Below, piece after piece: positions 26,247 to 34,954 of a stretch of 64,000 nt of DNA. Origin of the DNA: Chitinophaga eiseniae (GTDB lineage Bacteria; Bacteroidota; Bacteroidia; Chitinophagales; Chitinophagaceae); NCBI RefSeq assembly GCF_900167135.1, contig NZ_FUWZ01000002.1, positions 310,001-374,000 of the forward strand, read 5' to 3'. The translations under genes and the position numbers were made by a program. Position 1 is the stretch's first letter, and the number at the start of each line of letters is the position of its first letter. The notes beneath the pieces are model-generated. The model made no database searches. It was not told the DNA's origin and worked only from the letters and a program-made list of their open reading frames with translations.

Positions 26247-26588
26247 TTAGCTGAACAGGTCGTCGTCGTTCTTGCGGAAATAAATTTTATTGTCCAGGAA
26301 TTCCTGCGTGGCCTGGATAGCAGGATTTGCCAGCCTTTCATAAAAGCGGGAAATCTCGATCTGCTCCTTGTTTTCGTGTACTTCTTCGAGGTTGTCAGTA
26401 TGGCTGGCAAACTCTTCCAGCTTGGAATGGAGCTCCTCTTTCACGGAAATATTGATCTGATTGGCGCGTTTGGCTATCACGGCAATAGACTCATATAAAT
26501 TACCGGTCCTGTTCTTAATATCGGTAGTATTTTTGGTTTCTACCCAGGGATTAAGACTACTGGTTAGACTTCTCTTTATTTTGCTCAT
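26247..26588 (-). CDS. rpoZ: DNA-directed RNA polymerase omega subunit
   Basis: Omega assists folding and assembly of the beta-prime subunit. The 113-residue product matches the longer Bacteroidota omega: NLYESIAVIAKRANQINISVKEELHSKLEEF carries the conserved core (R-AN-I pattern), and the C-terminal part (QATQEFLDNKIYFRKNDDDLF) is phylum-specific. Its start overlaps the end of bamD by 32 bp, so the two are transcribed together. It is followed by a terminator before coaBC. The gene is recognised more from context and core motif than from length. Confidence 0.88.
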   Translation of the reverse strand: MSKIKRSLTSSLNPWVETKNTTDIKNRTGNLYESIAVIAKRANQINISVKEELHSKLEEFASHTDNLEEVHENKEQIEISRFYERLANPAIQATQEFLDNKIYFRKNDDDLFS

Positions 26589-27390
26589 TTTCCAGTGATT
26601 TAATGTTGTTTTGCGCTAAGGTATAAAATTTTTCGGCATCCGCCTTCAATTTGCTGTTGGGATAGTGGTCTGCGAAGTCCATGTATTCGGTGACCACTGT
26701 CTCATAGCGTTCCTTTTGTTTTTCTTCTATGCTGTTTTTAGCATAGTTGTAGTAGGCGCGGATGGCCATTATCTTGTAGCTGTCGCTTTTGTCAGAGTCG
26801 GGGTAGCTGCGCATCAGGTTTTTGAAGGCGATGCCCGCCGCTTTGTAAAAGCCCAGGTTGTAGTACAGTTCGGCGCTGTTGAACTCCTTGAGTTCCAGCT
26901 TCCTGCGGCAGAGTTCGATCACCAGGTTGGCTTCCGGTACTTTTTCCGCCTGCGGGTAGTTGTTGATGAAAGTCTGCATCTGGGCGATGGCCTTCATGGT
27001 ATTGGTCTGGTCCAGTGACACCTTGGGGGATTGTTTGTAATAGCAGTAAGCCTGCATATAGTCAATTTCCACCGCTCTGGGGCTGTTGGGGAATACATCG
27101 AGGTAGTTTTTGAAGTGAAAAGCTGCCTGAACATAATCCTTCACGTAGTAGGAACAGTATGCGTAGTTGTAATACAGGCCTTCGAATTTTTCAGTGCCTT
27201 TGTACACCTGTAAAAGGTCCTGATAAAGTGTCTGCGCCGTGTTGTATTTTTTCTTCTGGTATAATTTGTCAGCATACGCCAGCTTCTTTTCGAAGTTGTT
27301 GCTTTTTTCGATTCTTCTCAGTTCGTTATTACAGGAAGAAGCGACCACGATCAGCGCAAGGACACTGGTATACAATAAAAATTTCCGCAT
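26557..27390 (-). CDS. bamD: Outer membrane assembly lipoprotein BamD
   Basis: BamD is a TPR lipoprotein of the BAM complex that inserts beta-barrel proteins into the outer membrane. The 277-residue protein has a signal peptide with lipobox VVASSC (Cys20), then TPR repeats from about 35 (YADKLYQKKKYNTAQTLYQ; YNYAYCSYYVKDYVQAAFHF; YNLGFYKAAGIAFKNLMRSY). SCNNELRRIEKSNNFEKKL is typical of Bacteroidota BamD. It heads the minus-strand block bamD-rpoZ-coaBC-porD and is divergent from the dcw cluster across a 512-bp gap. A TAATTTTG box lies just upstream (27408-27401). Confidence 0.93.
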   Translation of the reverse strand: MRKFLLYTSVLALIVVASSCNNELRRIEKSNNFEKKLAYADKLYQKKKYNTAQTLYQDLLQVYKGTEKFEGLYYNYAYCSYYVKDYVQAAFHFKNYLDVFPNSPRAVEIDYMQAYCYYKQSPKVSLDQTNTMKAIAQMQTFINNYPQAEKVPEANLVIELCRRKLELKEFNSAELYYNLGFYKAAGIAFKNLMRSYPDSDKSDSYKIMAIRAYYNYAKNSIEEKQKERYETVVTEYMDFADHYPNSKLKADAEKFYTLAQNNIKSLENEQNKEKSNQ

Positions 27391-27400
27391 AAAAGAGTGG

Positions 27401-27408
27401 CAAAATTA
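27401..27408 (-). promoter_or_regulatory. Possible minus-7 box for bamD
   Basis: The minus-strand octamer TAATTTTG matches TAnnTTTG. It lies only 11 bp before the bamD ATG and lacks a clear TTTG partner at minus 33, so the leader would be very short. Confidence 0.3.
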
Positions 27409-27843
27409 AGAATTAAATGTAAATGTAAGGCGAAGAGATTTTCATTGCTGTTAAAATTTTGCAAAAGAGGCCGTCAAATCGCTGAATCCGGGCATTTTAC
27501 CGAAGAAATGATTCCTTTTGCCGCTTACCTGCCGAAAATAAAAAACCAGCTGACAATGTCAAAAAAAATCTGGAACAAAAGTGTCGGATTATAATTAAAT
27601 ACCATTTATAAAAGCGGTTTCATCCCGCCGGCTGAAAAAAAGCAGCAGTTGTTTTATACCCTTCAATGTCAATACTGGTGTGTTTTTCACAGGTTATAAA
27701 CACGATATTAACACTACCCAAAGCCTTATCCACACAATCCCGCTTCCCGGGCGCAAAAAAGGGGGATAAAGACAGTCCAAACCCTCTCTGTTGCGGTATA
27801 TGCTCTTGTGGAAAAAATTTATAAAGTATTTTTTCGTTAAAAA

Positions 27844-27868
27844 GTGGGAAAAAGTGTTATTTTGTGTT
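27844..27868 (+). promoter_or_regulatory. MraZ-type operator repeats upstream of mraZ
   Basis: Three GTG-led pentamers, GTGGG (27844), GTGTT (27854) and GTGTT (27864), recur with an exact 10-bp period. In other bacteria MraZ represses its own promoter through TGGG-type pentamers separated by 5 bp. Only the first repeat is canonical, so the match is partial. Confidence 0.45.
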
Positions 27869-27902
27869 AGAAAATGGTTTTTCAAGTATTTTGCCCCATG
27901 GT

Positions 27903-28370
27903 ATGACAGGTTTTCTAGGCGAATATGAGGCTACGCTGGACGCAAAAGGACGTTTTCTGCTACCTGCCGGATTCAAAAAGCAGTTGTCAGAGACCGCCGG
28001 GGGCCAGTTTGTCATCAACCGAGGCTTTGAAAAATGTTTGTCATTGTATCCCATGAACGAGTGGCAGCCCATTTTCGAACGTATCAGCAAGCTGAACGAT
28101 TTTGACCCGAAAGTGCGGGAATTTAGGCGCTACTTCCTCAACGGAGCCACCATTCTGGAACTGGATAGCGCGGGAAGACTGCTGGTACCGAAAAACCTGC
28201 TGTCGTACGCAAATATGGAAAAAGACATTGTGCTGGCAGCAGCATCCAATAAAATCGAGATCTGGGATAAAGGTAAATACCAGGAGTTCTTTGAAAATTT
28301 CTCACCAGGGGCCTTCAGTGATCTGGCTCAACAGGTAATGGGAGGAGGAGACAACAACATATCAATTTAA
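27903..28370 (+). CDS. mraZ: Transcriptional regulator MraZ
   Basis: MraZ is a DNA-binding double-AbrB protein that controls the dcw cluster. The 155-residue protein begins MTGFLGEYEATLDAKGRFLL, with the first DAKGR motif, and has the second copy as LELDSAGRLLVPKNLLSYA near 85-103. The ATG at 27903 is used; an earlier in-frame GTG at 27864 is rejected because family members begin at this motif and the upstream part overlaps possible operator repeats. It is first of the dcw genes, 11 bp before rsmH. Confidence 0.95.
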   Translation: MTGFLGEYEATLDAKGRFLLPAGFKKQLSETAGGQFVINRGFEKCLSLYPMNEWQPIFERISKLNDFDPKVREFRRYFLNGATILELDSAGRLLVPKNLLSYANMEKDIVLAAASNKIEIWDKGKYQEFFENFSPGAFSDLAQQVMGGGDNNISI

Positions 28371-28381
28371 ACTGGAGCAAT

Positions 28382-29293
28382 ATGGGCGAACAACAATATC
28401 ACCTACCCGTTCTGCTGCAGGAGACAACGGAGCTGTTACACATTAACCCCGAAGGGACCTATGTGGACGCCACGTTTGGAGGCGGAGGACATTCCCGGGC
28501 CATACTGGAGAAACTGGGCGAAAAAGGACAACTGATCGTATTTGATCAGGATGAGGATGCATACAATAACAGGATCATCGATGACCGCGTAACATTTGTA
28601 CAACAAAATTTCCGGCACCTGCAACGTTTTCTGAAATTACACAAAGCGGAACAGGTAGACGGCATACTGGCGGACCTGGGCGTGTCTTCACACCAGTTCG
28701 ATACCGCCGACAGAGGATTCAGCATCCGGTTTAACGGCGACATGGACATGCGGATGGATACCCGGACAACCCTCACTGCGGCCCAGATTCTGGCCACCTG
28801 GGGCGAAGCCCGGTTACAACTCCTCTTCCAGGAATACGGAGAAGTGACCAACGCCAAAACCCTGGCACAAACCATTGTACGGCAAAGAAAAACACACCCC
28901 ATGCGCACCATCGCGGAATTTAAATCCGTGATCCAGCCCATCGTAAAAGGCAACCCGCAGAAATACCTCGCACAGGTGTTTCAGGCACTCCGGATAGCCG
29001 TCAACGATGAACTGGGCGCCCTAAAAGATTTGCTTACCCAATCCGCCAATGCGCTGAAACCGGGAGGCAGGCTCGCCATCATCACCTTCCACTCGCTGGA
29101 AGACAGACTGGTAAAGAATTTTATGAAGACAGGCAGTTTCGAGGAAGCACCGGAAGATCCGTTTGGAAAGGAAACACCCCCTAAATTGTTCAGATTAATC
29201 ACAAAAAAACCGGTGACCGCCAGCGATGCAGAATTAAAGCTTAACAGCAGATCGAGAAGCGCAAAACTGCGGGTGGCCGAAAAAACAGCATGA
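28382..29293 (+). CDS. rsmH: 16S rRNA (cytosine1402-N4)-methyltransferase
   Basis: RsmH (MraW) uses S-adenosylmethionine to methylate N4 of C1402 in the ribosomal P site. The 303-residue protein has HLPVLLQETTELL, the SAM loop YVDATFGGGGHSRAIL, DGILADLGVSSHQFDTADRGFS, and RLAIITFHSLEDRLVKNFMK, all family hallmarks. It is second in the dcw cluster, as in most bacteria. The start ATG follows mraZ by 11 bp. Confidence 0.97.
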   Translation: MGEQQYHLPVLLQETTELLHINPEGTYVDATFGGGGHSRAILEKLGEKGQLIVFDQDEDAYNNRIIDDRVTFVQQNFRHLQRFLKLHKAEQVDGILADLGVSSHQFDTADRGFSIRFNGDMDMRMDTRTTLTAAQILATWGEARLQLLFQEYGEVTNAKTLAQTIVRQRKTHPMRTIAEFKSVIQPIVKGNPQKYLAQVFQALRIAVNDELGALKDLLTQSANALKPGGRLAIITFHSLEDRLVKNFMKTGSFEEAPEDPFGKETPPKLFRLITKKPVTASDAELKLNSRSRSAKLRVAEKTA

Positions 29294-29396
29294 TACTGCC
29301 GTACGCCGTATCATCCAGCTCCTATCCTATCCTATACACATCTGTTGTGATTTGCTTTCAGTTTTATATTGTCAATTTATTAAAAAGGCATAGCGC

Positions 29397-29780
29397 GTGT
29401 TGCAGGAAGAAGTTATAGAAACAAACCAGGAAGAAGAACCCGCCGGTACCGAAAGTACACCGGCAAAAGAACCGAAAAGGGAATGGCGGCTGCGTATCAA
29501 CTACAGAGCGTTGGTACAAAACCTCCCCTATATCGGTTTCCTCGCCGTGCTGGCACTGGTCTATATCGCTAACAGCCACCTCGCCGAAAAAAAAATACGC
29601 CGCATTAATCAGCTTGGCAAAGAAATAAAAGAACTTAAGTGGGAATATATCAACGTGAAGAGTGAGCTCATGTTTCGCAGTAAAATGAGTGAAGTCAGCA
29701 AATCTGTAGAGCAACTGGGCCTCAAACAACTCAGTTCCCCTCCACAGAAAATAGTGCTGAAAAAGGAAAACGAAAAATGA
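29397..29780 (+). CDS. ftsL: FtsL-like division protein
   Basis: A 127-residue bitopic membrane protein with an acidic cytoplasmic N-terminus (1-30), one membrane helix (about 43-60, LPYIGFLAVLALVYIA) and a periplasmic coiled coil (about 62-106) with a short basic tail. This is the topology of FtsL, which scaffolds FtsW-FtsI activation. Sequence identity is low across phyla; the position between rsmH and ftsI decides the call. Start is GTG at 29397 or TTG at 29400; no ATG is available upstream of the helix. Confidence 0.82.
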   Translation: MLQEEVIETNQEEEPAGTESTPAKEPKREWRLRINYRALVQNLPYIGFLAVLALVYIANSHLAEKKIRRINQLGKEIKELKWEYINVKSELMFRSKMSEVSKSVEQLGLKQLSSPPQKIVLKKENEK

Positions 29781-29895
29781 CATGAATACTGGTACCTGAT
29801 GCTGCCCGCCTGAAACTATTACAGGACGGGGATGCTGGTAAAATAAAATGGCAAGCATCACCTATAAATCGCAGCCAGTGTCAGGTATCTTTTTA

Positions 29896-29982
29896 TAGCT
29901 CTAGGCCCATAGCTTTTAGCCTTAGTCGCTTTCCCGGCAACTAAAACCCTGGAAGTTATCCGCTAAAAGCATAAAGCTAAAC
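29896..29982. repeat. AGCTTTTAGC-type low-complexity inverted repeat
   Basis: The 211-bp gap between ftsL and ftsI holds repeated TAGCTTTTAGCC-like words. GCTTTTAGC (29912-29920) and GCTAAAAGC (29962-29970) are exact reverse complements. No gene or clear promoter box was found in the gap. It may be a degenerate dispersed repeat. Confidence 0.4.
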
Positions 29983-29991
29983 AGCTGGAAC

Positions 29992-32097
29992 GTGGACGTA
30001 AAAAAAGACATATTGTGGCGTGTGTATCTGTGCCTGATCGGCATGGCGCTCTTCGGCGTCGCCATCCTGGTCAAGGTCTTTTACATCCAGAACGTGAAAG
30101 GCAACTACTGGCGCAATATGGCCGACAGTCTGCATACCGGCTACGTAGCCCTCGACGCGGAAAGAGGCACCATCTATTCGGAGGAAGGCAGAATGCTGTC
30201 TACCTCCATCCCGTATTTTGACATACGGATCGACTTCGCCGCCGATGGCCTGCGGGATAAAAAAGGGAAAGTGTTCCGGGAAAATCTCGACTCCCTCTCC
30301 CTCTGCCTCTCCCAGATGTTCGGCGACCGCAGCAAAGCAGGATACGCACAAATGCTGCAGGAAGGTTACAAAACAAAGGACCGCTATTTTCTCCTGAAAA
30401 GAAACGTACCCTTTAACCAGTACCAGCAAATGCGCGCCTTCCCCATGTTCCGGCTCGGCAAAAACAAAGGCGGCATGATCGCGGAAAGCAAAAGCAAACG
30501 CATCAACCCCTTTAAACTCCTGGCCAACAGGACCATCGGGCTGCCCCGCGAAAACTCGCAAAGCGTAGGCCTGGAAAGGACCTATAACGAATACCTGAAA
30601 GGGGTGACGGGCAAAAGGCTCATGCGCCGCATCGCAGGCGGAACATACGTTCCCGTGGAAGGATATGACATCGAACCGGAAAACGGCCGCGATATCGTTA
30701 CCACCCTCGACGTGAACATGCAGGACATCGTGGAAACAGCCCTCATGAACATGATGGTGCAAAACGAAGCCGCCCACGGTACCTGTATCCTTATGGAAGT
30801 GAAGACAGGTAAAATCAAAGCAATCGCCAACCTGGGCAGACAACCCGACGGCAGCTACTGGGAAGACATGAACTACGCACTGCAGGTAGGTGAACCAGGT
30901 TCCACCTTTAAACTGGCCACCGTCATCTCTGTGCTGGAAGATAAATTCGCCACCATGAACACGATGGTCAACATGGACGGCGGACGCTGGCAGGTAGGAC
31001 GCAGAACGGTATTCGATTCCGAACCGCATCCCGGCCCCCAGAACGTGACCATCAAACACGCATTTGAGCTCAGCTCAAATGTGGCAATGGCTAAACTGGC
31101 CGTCCAACACTATGGCAGACAGCCCAACAAGTTCGTGGCACACCTGAAAAGACTCAGGATGGACCAGAACACGGGCATCGACTTAGTGGGGGAAGGCCAT
31201 CCGGTGATTAAAACCACCAGCTCCAAAACATGGAGCAACACTTCACTACCCTGGATGGCATTCGGGTATGAAGTGCTGATAAGCCCGCTGCAGACCTGTA
31301 TGCTGTACAATGCAGTGGCCAACAACGGTAAAATGATGAAACCCTACCTCGTCAATTCCGTACAGGAATATGGCCAGGTAGTTAAACAGTTTGAGCCTAC
31401 CGTACTGCTGGACAGCATCTGCTCCAACAGTACCCTGAAACAGGTACAGGCCATGCTCGAAGGAGTGGCAATAGACGGCACCGCCAGGAAACTGCGCAAC
31501 CCCTATTACAACTTCGCAGCTAAAACCGGTACCGCCCTGGTGGCCAACGGCAGCCGCGGTTATGCCGACAAGATCTACCAATCCTCATTTGCAGGGTACT
31601 TCCCTGCCAATGACCCGCAGTACACCTGCGTAGTGGTGATCAAAAACAAACCGCACGCCCTGCGCTTTTACGGCGCAAATGTGGCAGGGCCTGTATTCCG
31701 CGAAGTGGCTGATAAACTCTATGCCATCGCTGTGGAAAAACAGAAACCCATGCAGGCAAACGTACAACTGGACACCCTCCTGGCCCTGAAAAACGGGAAA
31801 GGCGGCGAATGGAAACAGATACTCAATACCCTGCAGATGCCCATAAACGGCACCATCGCCGGCAACAGCTGGGTAAGCCCCAGCGTGAGCAACAGGAAGG
31901 TCACCTTCCAGTCACTCACCCAGGCGAAAGGCGCCGTGCCCAATGTAACAGGCATGGGGCTTAAAGATGCGCTGTACCTGCTCGAAAACGCAGGACTGCG
32001 CGTAGTCATAAAAGGCGCCGGTAAAGTGAAAACACAATCACTGCCCGGCGGCACTAAAATAGGAACCGAACAAACGATCGTAATAGAACTGAGCTAG
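29992..32097 (+). CDS. ftsI: Division transpeptidase FtsI / class B PBP with PASTA domain
   Basis: Septal peptidoglycan transpeptidase. Of 701 residues: short cytoplasmic tail, one membrane helix (about 11-28), dimerisation/pedestal domain, transpeptidase domain (about 240-590) and one C-terminal PASTA domain (about 645-701). Active-site motifs: S304-T-F-K in GEPGSTFKLA, S361-S-N in ELSSNVAMAK, and K511-T-G in AAKTGTA. PASTA domains on FtsI are usual in Bacteroidota and Gram-positives but not in Proteobacteria. The start is GTG at 29992, as no ATG precedes the membrane helix. It abuts murE: TAG is followed at once by the murE ATG. Confidence 0.95.
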   Translation: MDVKKDILWRVYLCLIGMALFGVAILVKVFYIQNVKGNYWRNMADSLHTGYVALDAERGTIYSEEGRMLSTSIPYFDIRIDFAADGLRDKKGKVFRENLDSLSLCLSQMFGDRSKAGYAQMLQEGYKTKDRYFLLKRNVPFNQYQQMRAFPMFRLGKNKGGMIAESKSKRINPFKLLANRTIGLPRENSQSVGLERTYNEYLKGVTGKRLMRRIAGGTYVPVEGYDIEPENGRDIVTTLDVNMQDIVETALMNMMVQNEAAHGTCILMEVKTGKIKAIANLGRQPDGSYWEDMNYALQVGEPGSTFKLATVISVLEDKFATMNTMVNMDGGRWQVGRRTVFDSEPHPGPQNVTIKHAFELSSNVAMAKLAVQHYGRQPNKFVAHLKRLRMDQNTGIDLVGEGHPVIKTTSSKTWSNTSLPWMAFGYEVLISPLQTCMLYNAVANNGKMMKPYLVNSVQEYGQVVKQFEPTVLLDSICSNSTLKQVQAMLEGVAIDGTARKLRNPYYNFAAKTGTALVANGSRGYADKIYQSSFAGYFPANDPQYTCVVVIKNKPHALRFYGANVAGPVFREVADKLYAIAVEKQKPMQANVQLDTLLALKNGKGGEWKQILNTLQMPINGTIAGNSWVSPSVSNRKVTFQSLTQAKGAVPNVTGMGLKDALYLLENAGLRVVIKGAGKVKTQSLPGGTKIGTEQTIVIELS

Positions 32098-33564
32098 ATG
32101 AAGACGCTGCGCGACATATTATACAATGTAGGCATCAGGGCCGTACACGGGAATACCGACATCCCCGTGAACGCACCCGCCATTGATTCCAGGTCCGTCG
32201 GACCCGGCGATGCCTTCATTGCCGTGAAAGGAGTACATACCGATGGCCATCAGTATATCGATAAAGCCATCGCACAAGGCGCCGCGGCCATCATCTGCGA
32301 AACCCTGCCGGAAATACTCCTCGACACGGTCACCTATGTACAGGCGGATAACAGCGCCACGGCAAGTGGTATCATGGCAGGCAACTTCTATGATAACCCT
32401 TCCCACAAACTGCAGCTGGTAGGCGTTACCGGCACCAACGGTAAAACCACCATCGCCACCATCCTGTTCCGTTTGTTCTCCCAGCTGGGCTACCACTGCG
32501 GACTGCTGTCCACCGTGCAAAACCAGATAGGCGATACCGTTATACCATCTACCCATACCACCCCGGACCCCATCAGCCTCAACGCACTGCTGGCCCGGAT
32601 GGTGGAAGAAGGATGCCTGTACGCCTTCATGGAAGTAAGCTCCCACGCCATCCATCAGCAACGGATCGCGGGACTGAAATTCGCCGGAGGCATCTTCAGC
32701 AATATCACCCACGACCACCTGGACTATCACAAAACATTTGATGAATACATCCGGGTTAAAAAATCGTTCTTTGACAGCCTGCCGGCTTCGGCCTTTGTCC
32801 TCACCAACCTCGATGATAAAAGAGGCATGGTGATGCTGCAAAACACCAAAGCCCGCAAAGCCACCTATAGCCTGCGTACACTGGCCGATTTCAAAGGAAA
32901 AATCCTGGAGAACAACCTCACCGGGCTGATCATGCAGGTAGGCGACACAGAAGTGCACTTCCGCCTGATCGGTGAGTTCAACGCCTATAACCTGCTGGCA
33001 GTATACGGCGCAGCCGTATTACTCGGACAGGACAAAGCCACGGTACTGCGCGCCCTCAGCAATACACAAGGCGCGGAAGGCCGCTTCGAGTATATCGTGT
33101 CTGCACATGACCAGATCATCGCAATCGTGGACTACGCCCACACCCCCGATGCCCTGAAAAATGTGCTGGCCACCATCAAAAACCTGCGCAAAGGACATGA
33201 ACAGGTGATCACGGTAGTAGGCTGCGGCGGCGACCGCGATACGGCGAAAAGGCCCGTCATGGCGGCAGTAGCCACAGACAGCAGCGACCGGGTGATCTTC
33301 ACCTCCGATAATCCCCGCTCCGAAGATCCGGACGCGATTATCCGCGAAATGGAAGCCGGCGTGCCGGTACACCAGAAAAAAAGAGTGATCTCCATTACCG
33401 ACCGCAGGGAAGCGATCAAAACCGCTGTCACCCTCGCCGGAAAAGAAGACATCATCCTCGTGGCCGGAAAAGGACACGAAAAATACCAGGAAATCAAAGG
33501 GGTGAAACATCCCTTCGATGATAAACAAGTGCTGGAAGAAGTAATGAGGCTGCTCGACAAATAA
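32098..33564 (+). CDS. murE: UDP-MurNAc-L-Ala-D-Glu ligase, probably meso-DAP adding
   Basis: Adds the third peptide residue to the peptidoglycan precursor in the cytoplasm. The 488-residue protein has the ATP loop GVTGTNGKTTIA (109-120), the Mur ligase HDHLDYH segment, and DNPRSEDP (404-411). The DNPR motif marks meso-diaminopimelate specificity. The start ATG follows the ftsI stop with no gap. murF, which would add D-Ala-D-Ala next, is not in this cluster. Confidence 0.97.
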   Translation: MKTLRDILYNVGIRAVHGNTDIPVNAPAIDSRSVGPGDAFIAVKGVHTDGHQYIDKAIAQGAAAIICETLPEILLDTVTYVQADNSATASGIMAGNFYDNPSHKLQLVGVTGTNGKTTIATILFRLFSQLGYHCGLLSTVQNQIGDTVIPSTHTTPDPISLNALLARMVEEGCLYAFMEVSSHAIHQQRIAGLKFAGGIFSNITHDHLDYHKTFDEYIRVKKSFFDSLPASAFVLTNLDDKRGMVMLQNTKARKATYSLRTLADFKGKILENNLTGLIMQVGDTEVHFRLIGEFNAYNLLAVYGAAVLLGQDKATVLRALSNTQGAEGRFEYIVSAHDQIIAIVDYAHTPDALKNVLATIKNLRKGHEQVITVVGCGGDRDTAKRPVMAAVATDSSDRVIFTSDNPRSEDPDAIIREMEAGVPVHQKKRVISITDRREAIKTAVTLAGKEDIILVAGKGHEKYQEIKGVKHPFDDKQVLEEVMRLLDK

Positions 33565-33656
33565 TTTAAACGGAACGAAACTAAATACTTAATAACTCAA
33601 TGACTTAACAGCCCCCCATCCAAATGAGGCGGACGGGAAGGCTCCGACTAAAACAT

Positions 33657-34916
33657 ATGTTATATTATTTTTTAAATTACCTGAAAACAGAATTCAAGAT
33701 CAGCATCATCGGTGGTGGTATGTTCCAGTTTATCACCTTCCGTGTAACGATGGCCCTGCTGCTGTCGCTGGTCATCTCCCTGTTGTTGGGTAAACGTATC
33801 ATCAAATTCCTGCAGCGCAAACAAATCGGTGAAACGATCCGCGAGCTGGGCCTTCAGGGTGAAAACACCAAGAAGGGCACCCCCACCATGGGCGGCCTCA
33901 TTATCCTCGCGGCCATCATCATCCCCACCCTGCTGTTTGCGCAGGTGGCCAACGTGTACATCTGGCTGGTGCTTCTCTGTACCGTATGGTTAGGCCTCAT
34001 CGGTTTCGTAGACGACTATATCAAAGTATTCAAAAAGAACAAGGAAGGGCTGGCGGGCCGCTTTAAAATACTCGGACAGATAGGACTGGGCCTCATCGTA
34101 GGCACCACCCTCTACTTCAATAACGATGTGGTGGTATCACGCGAGCTGATGAACACCCAGAAACTGGCGCCCTACGAAAGACGCCTCACCAATCACCCTG
34201 AAAGAGTGACCCGCGACGGACAACGGTTTGCCGATGTAAAAACACCCATCACCACCATCCCGTTTGTCAAGAACCACGAATTCAACTACGCCAAACTGAT
34301 CTCGTGGATCCCCGGCGCAGAGAAATACACGTTCATCGTCTACATCCTGATCGTCATCTTTATCATTACCGCCGTGTCCAACGGCGCAAACATAACGGAC
34401 GGACTGGACGGGCTGGCCACAGGGGTGTCGGGTATCATAGGAATATGTCTCGGCATTTTTGCTTATGTATCAGGTAACATCCAGTTTGCGGAGTACCTCA
34501 ATATCATGTACATCCCCAACCTTGGTGAACTGTCCATCTTCATTGCTGCCTTTGTAGGCGCCTGCGTGGGCTTCCTCTGGTACAACGCCTACCCCGCACA
34601 GGTGTTCATGGGCGATACCGGCAGCCTGGCGCTGGGGGGTATCATCGCAGCACTGGCGTTTATCGTACGCAAAGAACTGCTGATACCTATCTTCTGTGGC
34701 GTATTCCTCGTAGAGCTCCTGTCAGTAATGCTGCAGGTGTCCTACTTCAAATACACCAAGAAAAAATACGGTGAAGGCCGGCGCATCCTGAAAATGTCGC
34801 CCCTGCATCACCACTATCAGAAACTCGGTTATCACGAAAGTAAAATTTCCGTACGCTTCTGGATCATCACCATCATGTGTGTGGTATTTACGATCGCAAC
34901 ACTGAAAATGAGATAA
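33657..34916 (+). CDS. mraY: Phospho-MurNAc-pentapeptide translocase
   Basis: MraY transfers phospho-MurNAc-pentapeptide to undecaprenyl phosphate, forming lipid I at the inner membrane. The 419-residue polytopic protein has KGTPTMGG near the N-terminus, the Asp pair in [38 protein letters not shown] and the [10 protein letters not shown] loop. It is longer than E. coli MraY (360) through an insert at about 155-205 with charged sequence between helices, as is usual in Bacteroidota. The ATG at 33657 is preferred over an upstream in-frame start. Confidence 0.96.
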   Translation: MLYYFLNYLKTEFKISIIGGGMFQFITFRVTMALLLSLVISLLLGKRIIKFLQRKQIGETIRELGLQGENTKKGTPTMGGLIILAAIIIPTLLFAQVANVYIWLVLLCTVWLGLIGFVDDYIKVFKKNKEGLAGRFKILGQIGLGLIVGTTLYFNNDVVVSRELMNTQKLAPYERRLTNHPERVTRDGQRFADVKTPITTIPFVKNHEFNYAKLISWIPGAEKYTFIVYILIVIFIITAVSNGANITDGLDGLATGVSGIIGICLGIFAYVSGNIQFAEYLNIMYIPNLGELSIFIAAFVGACVGFLWYNAYPAQVFMGDTGSLALGGIIAALAFIVRKELLIPIFCGVFLVELLSVMLQVSYFKYTKKKYGEGRRILKMSPLHHHYQKLGYHESKISVRFWIITIMCVVFTIATLKMR

Positions 34917-34954
34917 CAAAAAAAACAAAAAACTAACAACGAAGTATATACGAA

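Larger units (their letters stand above)
27391..27902. other. Gene-free AT-rich region between bamD and mraZ with DnaA-box-like sites
   Basis: A 512-bp divergent intergenic region with no credible gene. It holds one exact DnaA-box consensus TTATCCACA (27726-27734) and two near matches: TTTTTCACA (27683-27691) and, on the minus strand, TTTTCCACA (27815-27807). A GC-rich patch (27739-27765) interrupts otherwise AT-rich sequence, and MraZ-type repeats lie near the mraZ end. It must contain promoters for both bamD and the dcw cluster. An origin-like role is possible but unproven; dnaA is not in the window. Confidence 0.5.

Noticed and set aside
27397..27594. Plus-strand 65-codon frame in the bamD-mraZ gap
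   Set aside because: Basic, low-complexity translation, non-ATG start, overlaps the bamD promoter region; no support as a gene.
27391..27902. Chromosomal origin of replication
   Set aside because: Only one exact DnaA box, and no dnaA, dnaN or other origin-linked genes in the window; kept only as a DnaA-site observation.
29781..29991. tRNA or small RNA gene between ftsL and ftsI
   Set aside because: No cloverleaf or CCA-proximal pattern found; the sequence is low-complexity AGCTTTTAGC-type repeats.
29977..31059. Minus-strand open frame of 360 codons
   Set aside because: Antisense to ftsI, whose three penicillin-binding motifs are intact in the plus frame.
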